Notes under the pieces: model-generated | Databases searched by the model: none | Seen by the model: only the letters and a program-made list of their open reading frames with translations | Told to the model about the DNA's origin: nothing | Translations under genes and position numbers: made by a program | Shown: one piece after another, positions 1-7,073 of the stretch | Position numbering within the stretch: the first letter of the stretch is position 1 | Layout of the letters: each line of letters begins with the position of its first letter | DNA from: CAMLHP01 sp035712285 | Lineage (GTDB): Bacteria; Gemmatimonadota; Gemmatimonadetes; Gemmatimonadales; GWC2-71-9 | Length of the DNA: 13,328 bases | Direction: 5' to 3' | Assembly (NCBI GenBank): GCA_035712285.1 | Contig: DASTBA010000027.1 | Coordinates: 1 to 13,328 of the forward strand

Positions 1-30
1 GTAGGGGCAGAGCCATGGCTCTGCCCCTAC
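1..30. repeat. Perfect 30-bp palindrome downstream of leuS
   Basis: The first 30 bases are a perfect inverted repeat. The left arm reads GTAGGGGCAGAGCC and the right arm is its exact reverse complement, meeting at a central CATG. It begins 11 bases past the leuS stop codon, on the side where leuS transcription ends, so as RNA it would form a strong GC-rich hairpin. It could be the stem of a leuS terminator, but any following T-run lies outside the window. It could equally be a copy of a dispersed palindromic repeat, since a related but degenerate hairpin lies upstream of leuS at 2496-2522. The palindrome is seen directly; its role is inferred. Confidence 0.8.
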
Positions 31-40
31 CGTCCACCCG

Positions 41-2443
41 TCACACGACGATATTGACCAACCGATCCTGCACGTAGATCACCTTCCTCGGCGCCGCATC
101 GCCGACGAAACGGCGAGTGGTCTCGTCCGCCAGTGCCGCCGCCAGCACCGTGTCCTGCCCGCTGCCGCGCGGCACCGTGACCCGCGAGCGGGTCTTCCCG
201 CTCACCTGCACCGCCACCTCCACGCTGTCCTCCACCGCAAGTGACGCGTCCCACTCGGGCCAGCGCTCGTCGAACACCGTGGTGCCGTGCCCCAGCCGCT
301 CCCAGCATTCCTCGGCGAAGTGCGGCGCGAACGGCGCCAGCATCACGATCATGTCCTCCACCACCCGCCGGTCGGCGCACTGCGCTTCCCGCATGGTGTT
401 GAGCAGCTCCATGCAGGCGGCGATGGCGGTGTTGTAGCGCAGCTGCTCCAGCCCCTCGTGCGCCCGCATGAGGGTCTGGTGCCACTTCATCTCCACCGCG
501 CGCGGCACGTCCCGGAGCAGGTCGTCCCCAGCCGCCTCGTCCACCAGCTGCCAGACCTTGTCGAGGAAGCGCCTCGGGCCGCTGATTCCCTCGTCGCGGA
601 AATCACCGCCCTCCTGGAAGGGCCCCAGGAACATCAGGTACATCCGGAAGGTGTCGGCGCCCCACTTCGCGATGTACTCGTCAGGAATGACGACGTTGCC
701 CCGCGACTTGGACATCTTGGCCCCGTCCTTCACGATGAGCCCGTGCGCACGGAACTTCGCGAACGGCTCGTCGAACGTCACGTGGCCGAGCTCGTGCAGC
801 ACCATCGCGATGAAGCGGGAATAGAGCAGGTGCAGCACGGCGTGCTCGTTGCCGCCGATGTACGACGTGACCGGGCACCAGCGCGCGGTGCGGCCCCGGT
901 CGAACGGCCGGTCGTCGAACTCGGTGCTCGGATAGCGGAGGTAGTACCACGCCGAATCCAGGAACGTGTCCGAGACATCGGTCTCGCGCCGCGCCCGCGC
1001 GCCGCACCCGGGGCAGTCCACGTAGTACCACTCCTCGTGCCGGGCCAGCGGCGAGATGCCGCTGTCGTCGGGACGGAAGTTCTCGATGAACGGCAGCTCC
1101 ACCGGCAGGTCCTTCTCGGGCACCGGCACGGCACCGCACTTGTCGCAGTAGATGATCGGGATCGGCGGACCCCAGTACCGCTGGCGCGAGATGCACCAGT
1201 CGTGCAGCCGGTACTGCACCACGCCCCGGCCCGAGCCGGAACTCTCCAGCCACCGGATGATGCGGTGCAGCCCCTCGTCCGCCGGCAGGCCGCTGAACTC
1301 GCCGGAGTCCACCAGCACGCCCTGGTCATTGATGACGGTGACGATGGGCAGCTCGAACTTCCGCGCGAACTCCTCGTCCCGCTCGTCATGGGCCGGCACC
1401 GCCATGATGGCGCCGGTGCCGTATTCCATCAGCACGTAATCCGCCACCCAGACGGGAATGCGCCGCCCGGTGGCGGGGTTCCGGGCAAAGGCGCCGGTGA
1501 AGACCCCCGTCTTGTCCCGGTCGCCCACCTTGCGGGAGACCAGGTCCTTCGCCGCTGCCGCCGCCCGATAGGCGTCCACCACCTCGCGCTGGCCCGGCGT
1601 GGTGATCTCGCCCACCAGCGGATGCTCCGGTGCCAGCACCATGAACGTGGCGCCGAAGAGCGTATCCGGCCGGGTGGTGAAGACCCGGATGCTCCGGTCG
1701 TGGTCCACCTGGAAGTCGATCTCGGCGCCGTCCGACCGCCCGATCCAGTTCCGCTGCGCGGTGGTGGTGGTCTCCGACCAGTCCATCTGCGACTTGTCGT
1801 CGAGATCATCGAGCAGCCGGCCGGCGTAGTCGCTGATGCGGAAGAACCACTGCTCCAGCGTGCGGGTCTCCACCGGCGTGTCACAGCGCTCGCAGCGCCC
1901 GCCGATCACCTGCTCGTTGGCGAGTACCGTCTTGTCGAAGGGGCACCAGTTGACCGGCGCCGCCTTCTTGTACGCCTTCCCCGCCTTGAACAACTGCAGG
2001 AAGAGCCACTGGGTCCACTTGTAGTAGCCCGGATCGGTGGTGGACAGCTCGTGGCGCCAGTCGAACATGCCGCCGATGCGGGTGAGCTGGCGGCGGAAAT
2101 TGGCGATGTTCTGCGGGATGAGCCGCGCCGGGTGGGTGCCCACCTTGAGCGCGAAGTTCTCGCTGTGGATGCCGAAGGCGTCGAACCCGATCGGCTCGAA
2201 GACGGTGTGCCCCTGCAGCCGCTTGAAGCGGCCGTACACGTCGGCGCCGGTGAAGGCGAACATGTTCCCGACGTGCAGCCCTTCCGCCGACGGGTACGGG
2301 AACATCATGAGGTTGTAGAACGGCCGCTCCCCCTCGTCGAGGTCGGGCTCGTTGGTGCGGCGCTCGGCCCAGCGGCGCTGCCACCTGGCTTCGACGAGAT
2401 CGGGCTGGTAGGTGCGGTCGTCGGGTCGGGAAGAATCGGTCAT
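41..2443 (-). CDS. leuS: Leucyl-tRNA synthetase (leucine--tRNA ligase)
   Basis: This 800-residue cytosolic class Ia synthetase charges tRNA-Leu with leucine. The ATP-binding signature is HVGN (residues 57-60) rather than the usual HxGH, and the nearby family block reads FDAFGIHSENFA (88-99) instead of the common WDAFGLPAEQYA type. A zinc-ribbon-like segment has C167, C184 and C187, and further Cys pairs occur in YCDKCG and DCPGCG. The CP1 editing domain is intact, with TTRPDTLFG at 256-264 and HDERD at 352-356. KMSKS is at 576-580, followed by the anticodon-binding domain. The length matches the shorter bacterial LeuRS (about 800-860). The ATG at 2443 gives a normal N-terminus, although no clear Shine-Dalgarno precedes it. 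The deviations look like a LeuRS subgroup rather than decay, because the frame and all other motifs are intact. Confidence 0.96.
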   Translation of the reverse strand: MTDSSRPDDRTYQPDLVEARWQRRWAERRTNEPDLDEGERPFYNLMMFPYPSAEGLHVGNMFAFTGADVYGRFKRLQGHTVFEPIGFDAFGIHSENFALKVGTHPARLIPQNIANFRRQLTRIGGMFDWRHELSTTDPGYYKWTQWLFLQLFKAGKAYKKAAPVNWCPFDKTVLANEQVIGGRCERCDTPVETRTLEQWFFRISDYAGRLLDDLDDKSQMDWSETTTTAQRNWIGRSDGAEIDFQVDHDRSIRVFTTRPDTLFGATFMVLAPEHPLVGEITTPGQREVVDAYRAAAAAKDLVSRKVGDRDKTGVFTGAFARNPATGRRIPVWVADYVLMEYGTGAIMAVPAHDERDEEFARKFELPIVTVINDQGVLVDSGEFSGLPADEGLHRIIRWLESSGSGRGVVQYRLHDWCISRQRYWGPPIPIIYCDKCGAVPVPEKDLPVELPFIENFRPDDSGISPLARHEEWYYVDCPGCGARARRETDVSDTFLDSAWYYLRYPSTEFDDRPFDRGRTARWCPVTSYIGGNEHAVLHLLYSRFIAMVLHELGHVTFDEPFAKFRAHGLIVKDGAKMSKSRGNVVIPDEYIAKWGADTFRMYLMFLGPFQEGGDFRDEGISGPRRFLDKVWQLVDEAAGDDLLRDVPRAVEMKWHQTLMRAHEGLEQLRYNTAIAACMELLNTMREAQCADRRVVEDMIVMLAPFAPHFAEECWERLGHGTTVFDERWPEWDASLAVEDSVEVAVQVSGKTRSRVTVPRGSGQDTVLAAALADETTRRFVGDAAPRKVIYVQDRLVNIVV

Positions 2444-2492
2444 CGGGCGGATGCAGTTCCGGCAGAGGCGGCAGTGCGTTCAGGAACGGGGT

Positions 2493-2498
2493 AATGTA
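2493..2498 (-). promoter_or_regulatory. Candidate -10 element for leuS
   Basis: Read on the minus strand this is TACATT, matching the TAnnnT pattern of a housekeeping -10 box. It would start transcription near 2486, giving a leader of about 43 bases. No good -35 is visible; that position falls inside the GC-rich hairpin at 2496-2522. Pattern match only. Confidence 0.35.
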
Positions 2499-2522
2499 GG
2501 GGGGCCGGGAAGGCCCCGCCAC
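2496..2522. repeat. Imperfect 11-bp inverted repeat between leuS and the MCP gene
   Basis: The left arm GTAGGGGGGCC (2496-2506) and right arm GGCCCCGCCAC (2512-2522) pair at 9 of 11 positions around a 5-base loop (GGGAA). The outer bases GTAGGGG match the start of the palindrome at 1-30, which suggests a degenerate member of the same repeat family. It overlaps the candidate leuS -10 box and could affect leuS transcription. The structure is seen; relatedness and function are inferred. Confidence 0.5.
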
Positions 2523-2531
2523 GCAGGGCGC

Positions 2532-2561
2532 TTGCCCGCCCTCGCCCCGGGCTCCTAGCTT
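2532..2561 (+). promoter_or_regulatory. Candidate promoter for the MCP-M48 pair
   Basis: TTGCCC (2532-2537) and TAGCTT (2556-2561) are 18 bases apart and resemble -35 and -10 boxes, with 4 of 6 matches to TTGACA and a TAnnnT -10. Transcription would begin near 2568, leaving about 33 bases before the ATG at 2601. Together with the leuS candidate it makes this a divergent promoter region. Pattern match only. Confidence 0.4.
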
Positions 2562-2592
2562 CCGGGCACCCCGATGCCGACTGACGCACGCC

Positions 2593-2596
2593 GGAG
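2593..2596 (+). promoter_or_regulatory. Ribosome binding site deciding the MCP start
   Basis: GGAG lies four bases before the ATG at 2601. The alternative in-frame ATG at 2574 has no comparable site and lies only about six bases past the predicted transcription start, so 2601 is preferred. Confidence 0.45.
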
Positions 2597-2600
2597 ACGC

Positions 2601-3884
2601 ATGGCCACCGACACGCGACGCCTCACCCCCTCGCTGCATCTCGCCGGCGCCCTGGTTCTGCTCATCCTGACCGGCGCCGTCGCCGCCATCCTCTGGTGGG
2701 TCACCGGCTCGGCGTCGCCCCGGACCCTGGTGCCCGGCACACTGGCGTTTCTCATCCTGGCGACCATCGTCTACCTCGCGGTTGCCGGCTGGGCCCGCCG
2801 GCGCCTGATCCGCCCGCTGGAGGCGACCGAACGGGTGGCGGCCCGCGTGGCGCGCGGGGACCTCACCGCTGGTGACCTGCTCGAGGCGGACCCCGCCCTG
2901 CTCCGGTCCGGGCTGGGCCAGAGCGTGCACGCCATGGTGCAATCCCTCCGCGCCCTGACCAGCACCATCCACGGCACCTCCGCCGACGCCGCGGCGATGG
3001 CGCAGCAGATCGCCGCTTCCACCGAACAGATGTCCGCCTCCACGCAGGAGGTGGCGGGCACCACCGGCGACCTCACCGAGCGCGCCAACCAGCAGGCGCA
3101 GATCGTGCGCGTGGCCGCGGACGATGCCGGCCGCATCCTCGATATCTCCAAGGAACTGGCGACCGGCGCCGTGCAGGCCGCAGAGCGGAACGGCGCGCTG
3201 GCCCGGGCGGCGCGGGCGCACCGCCAGCGGCTGGAGGCGAGCACCGCCGAACTGGCGCGCCTGGCGGAGGACGTGGAGCACGGCGCCGTGGAGGCGGAAG
3301 CACTGGCGGCGGCATCGGCCGAGATCGAGAAGTTCGTCACCCAGACCAAGGCGATCGCCAAGCAGACGCACATGCTGGCGCTCAACGCCTCGATCGAGGC
3401 GGCACGGGCCGGCGAGGAAGGCAAGGGATTCAGCGTCGTGGCGGAGGAAGTGCGGAAGCTCGCGGCCCAGGCGGCGCAGGCCGCGACGTCCACCAGCGAG
3501 ACGGTGCAGGCGGTCCTGGACCGGGTCGCCACCGCGCGGGAGCGGCTGCTCCGGCTGGGCCAGGGCGGGCTCGCGGCGCGCGAGGCGGCGCACGCCGCCG
3601 CCGATGGCCTCCTCACCGTTGCGCAGGAGGCCGAGGAAAATGATCAGTGGACCCAGCGGATCGCCGCCTCGTCGGACCAGGTGCGGGACCTGATCGAGGG
3701 CATCGCCGGGCGGATGCGGGAGGTTTCAGCTGGAACCGAGGACTACGCCGCAGCCGCGGAGGAGATTGCGGCGGCGGCGCAGGAGCTGAATGCTTCCACC
3801 CAGGAGATTTCCTCGTCCGCCGGCCACCTGGCGGACGCGGCGGAGAAGCTCACCGGCGCGGTGGGCGGATTTCACCTCACCTGA
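2601..3884 (+). CDS. Methyl-accepting chemotaxis protein without periplasmic sensor domain
   Basis: This 427-residue inner-membrane chemoreceptor would pass signals to CheA/CheW. TM1 (about 12-34) and TM2 (about 43-66) are separated by only about eight residues, so there is no periplasmic ligand-binding domain. A short HAMP-like linker follows (about 67-97, containing RPLEATERVAARVARGD), then a long Ala-rich coiled coil. The conserved hairpin tip is clear at about 252-288 (QTHMLALNASIEAARAGEEG, then KGFSVVAEEVRKLA). The C-terminus ends GGFHLT, with no NWETF-type CheR/CheB tether. The ATG at 2601 is chosen for its GGAG site; an in-frame ATG at 2574 would add nine residues. The gene is 38 bases upstream of the M48 gene on the same strand. 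No other che gene is in the window. It may sense membrane or cytoplasmic state, or act through partners; that is inference. Confidence 0.9.
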   Translation: MATDTRRLTPSLHLAGALVLLILTGAVAAILWWVTGSASPRTLVPGTLAFLILATIVYLAVAGWARRRLIRPLEATERVAARVARGDLTAGDLLEADPALLRSGLGQSVHAMVQSLRALTSTIHGTSADAAAMAQQIAASTEQMSASTQEVAGTTGDLTERANQQAQIVRVAADDAGRILDISKELATGAVQAAERNGALARAARAHRQRLEASTAELARLAEDVEHGAVEAEALAAASAEIEKFVTQTKAIAKQTHMLALNASIEAARAGEEGKGFSVVAEEVRKLAAQAAQAATSTSETVQAVLDRVATARERLLRLGQGGLAAREAAHAAADGLLTVAQEAEENDQWTQRIAASSDQVRDLIEGIAGRMREVSAGTEDYAAAAEEIAAAAQELNASTQEISSSAGHLADAAEKLTGAVGGFHLT

Positions 3885-3922
3885 CCAGCTGACGCGCCCC
3901 TCCCTGGCGCGAGGAGTTCCCC

Positions 3923-4738
3923 ATGAGCCGCGGCCGCCTGCTTGTCGCCCTGGTCATCGCCCTGATCACCGTCCTGGCGTACTACGCGAAGTCCACCACC
4001 AATCCGGTGACCGGCGAGACGCAGCACGTCGGCGACATCACCCCGGAACAGGAGGTCGCGCTCGGCCTCCAGGCCGCGCCCGACATGGCGGCACAATACG
4101 GCGGCGTCGCGAACGACCCCGCCGGCACCCGGAAGGTGAATGACGTCTGCGCGCGGATCATCTCGCGGAGCAAGGCGCAGGGAGCCTCGTCGGAGTATCG
4201 CTTCGAGTGCCACCTGCTGGCGGATCCGAACACCGTGAACGCCTTCGCGCTGCCGGGCGGCCAGGTGTTCATCACCGAGGGGCTCCTCACCAGGCTCACG
4301 ACCGAGGGGCAGCTGGCGGGGGTGCTGGGGCACGAGATCGGCCACGTGGTGGCACGGCACGGGGCCCAGCAGATGGCCAAGGCGCAGCTCACCCAGGGCC
4401 TCACCGGCGCCGCGGTGCTCGCCGCCTACGACCCGAACAATCCGTCATCGCAGCGGAACGCGGCGGTGATCGCGATGATCGGCCAGCTGGTGAACATGAA
4501 GTTCGGGCGGAACGACGAGCTGCAGGCGGACAAGCTGGGCGTGCAGTTCGAGAGCGAGGCGGGCTACGACCCGCGGGCGATGATCGGCGTGATGAAGATC
4601 CTCGACGCGGAAGCGGGCGGGAACAATCCCCCCGAGTTCTTCAGCACCCACCCGAATCCGGAGAACCGGATCCCGCGCATCCAGCAGGAGATTGACGCGC
4701 TGTATCCGAACGGGGTTCCGTCGGGCCTGGAGCCGTGA
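3923..4738 (+). CDS. M48-family zinc metallopeptidase, membrane-anchored or exported
   Basis: The product has 271 residues. A hydrophobic segment at about 6-21 (LLVALVIALITVLAYYA) is an N-terminal anchor or uncleaved signal, placing the catalytic domain outside the cytoplasmic membrane. The zinc motif HEIGH is at 137-141 (ligands H137 and H141, catalytic E138), and the third ligand is E199 in ELQADKLG. The terminal block FSTHPNPENRIPRI is typical of the YggG/LoiP and BepA-like peptidases, which degrade misfolded envelope proteins. No TPR repeats follow, so it is the compact type. GAGGAG at 3911-3916, six bases before the ATG, is a strong ribosome site. It is probably co-transcribed with the MCP gene. 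Its last 98 bases overlap the converging FHA gene. The substrate is unknown. Confidence 0.93.
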   Translation: MSRGRLLVALVIALITVLAYYAKSTTNPVTGETQHVGDITPEQEVALGLQAAPDMAAQYGGVANDPAGTRKVNDVCARIISRSKAQGASSEYRFECHLLADPNTVNAFALPGGQVFITEGLLTRLTTEGQLAGVLGHEIGHVVARHGAQQMAKAQLTQGLTGAAVLAAYDPNNPSSQRNAAVIAMIGQLVNMKFGRNDELQADKLGVQFESEAGYDPRAMIGVMKILDAEAGGNNPPEFFSTHPNPENRIPRIQQEIDALYPNGVPSGLEP

Positions 4739-5708
4739 CTCCATGAGGAACTGAGGCGAGCGAGTCGAGGCCGGCGCGTTCGGCCTGGGCGGCGTCGAGC
4801 AGGCCCTCCAGCGTGACGGTGTGCACCGTACCTGCCCCGAGCGGCTCGAGGCGGTCGGAGTAATGCAGTCCCGCATCGAAGGTGTCGGTGCGCCACTGGT
4901 CCGACGTGGAGACGCCCATCGCCGCCAGGCCGAGCAGCAGTGCCACGATGCGCCGGCGTCGCGGCGTCATGCGGGTGGCGGCGGCGAGGTGAAGCCCGAA
5001 GAACGCCGCACCGATCAGCATCGCGCCGGCGGCCTGCGCCCAGCGGCGCGCCCCCGTGTCCGGCCACGCGAACTCCGCGACGTTCATCAGCATGCCGAAG
5101 CTGGCCAGCACCATGATCGCGACCGAGCCGATCGCGAGATGGGTGAGGTAGCGTGCCTGGCCCTCCGCCGCGCGGCCGATCATCGCCCAGATCCCCGCCC
5201 ACACCGCCAGCCCGATCAGCACCGCCATCGCCCCGCCGACGGCGGTGGACCAGCCCGCGTCGTTGTATTCCGCGAGCCAGATGAAGCCGCCGAGCAGCGT
5301 CACTGCGAGGCCCACCACGGTCCATGCCGCGGCCGGCTGGCGCACCGTGCGAAGGAACCGGTTCTCTCCCGCCAGCGGCACGGCACCCGCCACCGGATGG
5401 GTGAGGTCGACGATCCGGAGCACCGTCTCGCCGATGCGGGCGGTGGCCCCGGACGGCAGGCGGAGGCGTGCAACGCGACCGCCGCGGAGCCCGTCCACCA
5501 CCCCGTTGACGCTGTGCATGTCCTCCAGCGCCGGCACGCCGTCGGGATCCATCACCAGCATCGCGTGATGGGGGTCCACGTAGCGGTCATCGAGGATGAT
5601 GTCGTTGTCGGGCGCGCGGCCGATCGCCGCCGGGAACTCCCCGACGCGATGCCGCGCCCGGAGCCGCAGGCGGCGATCCCGGACCTCCAGCAGGATCACC
5701 GGGTCCAC
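4641..5708 (-). CDS. FHA-domain integral membrane protein
   Basis: About 355 residues. An N-terminal FHA fold spans about 1-100: IGRAPDNDIILDD (29-41), then VDPHHAML (44-51), DPDGVPALEDMHSVNG (54-69) and RIGETVLRIV. FHA domains normally bind phosphothreonine, but the usual Ser-Arg of the SRxHA loop is replaced here by Asp-Pro. About five hydrophobic segments follow (about 130-147, 155-178, 189-212, 222-244, 252-266), then a polar, low-complexity tail of about 85 residues. The GTG at 5708 has GAGAG six bases ahead and overlaps the protease stop by 13 bases. The in-frame GTG at 5699 is an alternative and would make a 4-base GTGA overlap. Either way it is translationally coupled to the protease. 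The last 32 residues overlap the M48 gene, so the true C-terminus is less certain. It may scaffold or regulate the protease; this is inferred from gene order. Confidence 0.82.
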   Translation of the reverse strand: MDPVILLEVRDRRLRLRARHRVGEFPAAIGRAPDNDIILDDRYVDPHHAMLVMDPDGVPALEDMHSVNGVVDGLRGGRVARLRLPSGATARIGETVLRIVDLTHPVAGAVPLAGENRFLRTVRQPAAAWTVVGLAVTLLGGFIWLAEYNDAGWSTAVGGAMAVLIGLAVWAGIWAMIGRAAEGQARYLTHLAIGSVAIMVLASFGMLMNVAEFAWPDTGARRWAQAAGAMLIGAAFFGLHLAAATRMTPRRRRIVALLLGLAAMGVSTSDQWRTDTFDAGLHYSDRLEPLGAGTVHTVTLEGLLDAAQAERAGLDSLASVPHGVTAPGPTEPRSDTARQSPAGCAGSGSPDSGGC

Positions 5709-7012
5709 GTGATGCTCTCGAGGAATCGCCGCGCCACCGCTTCCGCATTCTCGTAGCTCACCCCGGCCAGCGAGAGGGTGGTGACGAGCCCCTGGTCGCC
5801 GGTGCCGATGGCGGCGGCGCGCACCACCACGTCGTACAACCCTTCCATCTTGCGGTAGCGCCGGGCGCAGAAGGCGGTGCGAAGCACCCGCCGTTCGCGT
5901 TCCACGTTCCGGGTGACGCACCGGTAGCTGGTGACGGCGTGTTCGTCGCCGTCCAGCGGCGCGTCGCCGGCCGAGAACTCGTTCCGGTAGAGTGCCGCGA
6001 ACTGGAACCGGTTGAGCGTCCGGTTGGAGATCACCCGGTGCGACATCTGCGCGATCCCCGACTGCTGGTCCTCCGAGAGGTAGAGCACGTCGTCGGTGGA
6101 GCACTCGTGGTTCACCGTCTCGTAGGCACGGTCCGGATCCCGGTTGGCGTCCGCCCAGCACTTGAAGAACGGTGCCGGCGCCGTGGGCACCGTGAAGCGG
6201 CCGATGGTGACCGTACGAATGGGGTCCTGGAAGACGGTCCGGAGGTAGGCGTCCTGGTGGGCCAGGATCTGCTTTCCCGCCTCCGCCACGAAGTCCGCCG
6301 GCGGCGTGAAGCCGGCCTCCCGCGCCCGCCGGTAGAGCGCGAGCGCCTGGCTCACCGGAACGAGGAAGCTGACTTCGTTCTGGTCGGTGGAGACGTTGAT
6401 GCCGATCACCGCGCCCAGCGCGGTGATGGCGGGGCCGCCGCTCATCCCCGGGTTGAGGGCGCCGGTGAAATGGATCTTGGGGTAGAGACTGTGCTCGAGG
6501 AGCCCGTTGTAGGTGCCCTCGACGATGCTGAGTCCCAGGTCGAGCGGATGGCCGAGGGAGAAGAGCCGGTCGCCCTGCTCCGGCGTGGCGTCGGCGAGGG
6601 CGAACCAGTGCGCCGGCGGGCGCGACGCCCGCACCAGCGCGAGATCATGCACCACGTCGATCGCGAGCAGCGTGACGCCCAGGGTGTCGCCCGAGGTGGC
6701 GAGAATGCGGGCGCGGTACCGCTCGGGGTCGTTCACCACCTGGGCCACGACGTGATAATTGGTGATCACGTCGCCGTCGGCCGAGACGTAGAACCCCGAG
6801 CCCAGCGTGGACTTGGCGGCGGAGCCGGATTCGGCGATCTCGATCTTCACCACGCGGTCGCCGTACTGCCGGAACACGGCGGCACTGCCGGGCGCCGGTT
6901 CCTGGGCGACGAGCGGCGGCACCGCGCCGCCCATGACGAGCGCGGTCAGCAGCACCGCGAATGGGCGCGGAGGAAAAGGCAACGGGCCTCGGCGATATCT
7001 GGAGCGGGACAC
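5696..7012 (-). CDS. Secreted trypsin-like (S1C-type) serine protease with a cysteine-containing C-terminal region
   Basis: 438 residues. The N-terminus is basic (RSRYRRG) followed by a hydrophobic core (18-32) and a likely signal peptidase site after VAQ or its preceding Ala (about 36-37), so the enzyme should be periplasmic or anchored. The catalytic triad of the DegP/trypsin-like fold is visible: H87 in NYHVV, D123 in HDLALV and S191 in NPGMSGGPA. No PDZ domain follows. Instead, about 200 C-terminal residues contain four scattered Cys (KCWADA, HECSTD, YRCVTR, FCARRY), perhaps disulfide-bonded outside the cytoplasm. I do not recognise this region. The start is a GTG; no upstream in-frame start fits the signal peptide better. 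It overlaps the FHA gene downstream and is divergent from the hydrolase gene. It could be a sensor or regulatory protease rather than a general degradative one. Confidence 0.9.
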   Translation of the reverse strand: MSRSRYRRGPLPFPPRPFAVLLTALVMGGAVPPLVAQEPAPGSAAVFRQYGDRVVKIEIAESGSAAKSTLGSGFYVSADGDVITNYHVVAQVVNDPERYRARILATSGDTLGVTLLAIDVVHDLALVRASRPPAHWFALADATPEQGDRLFSLGHPLDLGLSIVEGTYNGLLEHSLYPKIHFTGALNPGMSGGPAITALGAVIGINVSTDQNEVSFLVPVSQALALYRRAREAGFTPPADFVAEAGKQILAHQDAYLRTVFQDPIRTVTIGRFTVPTAPAPFFKCWADANRDPDRAYETVNHECSTDDVLYLSEDQQSGIAQMSHRVISNRTLNRFQFAALYRNEFSAGDAPLDGDEHAVTSYRCVTRNVERERRVLRTAFCARRYRKMEGLYDVVVRAAAIGTGDQGLVTTLSLAGVSYENAEAVARRFLESITWTR

Positions 7013-7073
7013 CGGCGGATGGCCAAGAGTAACGCCCCGCCGCCCCGTGCGCGAGAGCGGCTATCTTTGCCCC
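7013..7073. promoter_or_regulatory. Divergent promoter region, protease versus hydrolase-cyanophycin run
   Basis: These 61 bases separate two divergent units. On the plus strand TATCTT (7062-7067) ends six bases before the hydrolase ATG at 7074, which predicts a leaderless or near-leaderless transcript. On the minus strand TACTCT (7031 to 7026) lies 13 bases before the protease GTG and would also leave a very short leader. No convincing -35 boxes or operators are seen on either strand. Pattern matches only. Confidence 0.4.

Noticed and set aside
287..2494. Long open frame on the plus strand opposite leuS
   Set aside because: Its translation is low-complexity and has no motifs, and it mirrors leuS, whose protein has complete synthetase motifs. 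It is a GC-driven shadow frame.
2526..2546. Small GGGC-GCCC hairpin before the MCP gene
   Set aside because: The stem is only four bases, has no T-run and is expected by chance in such GC-rich DNA; it is not a terminator.
1881..3593. Minus-strand frame spanning leuS start and the MCP gene
   Set aside because: It is Arg/Gly rich, crosses two real genes and has no domain; a high-GC artefact.
5709..6161. N-terminal extension of the FHA protein upstream of the GTG at 5708
   Set aside because: The extra 151 residues are Arg/Gly/His rich and mirror the protease coding sequence. The FHA fold begins just after the GTG.
6807..7073. Upstream extension of the hydrolase frame
   Set aside because: It would lie inside the divergent protease signal-peptide region. 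The ATG at 7074 fits the promoter and the fold.
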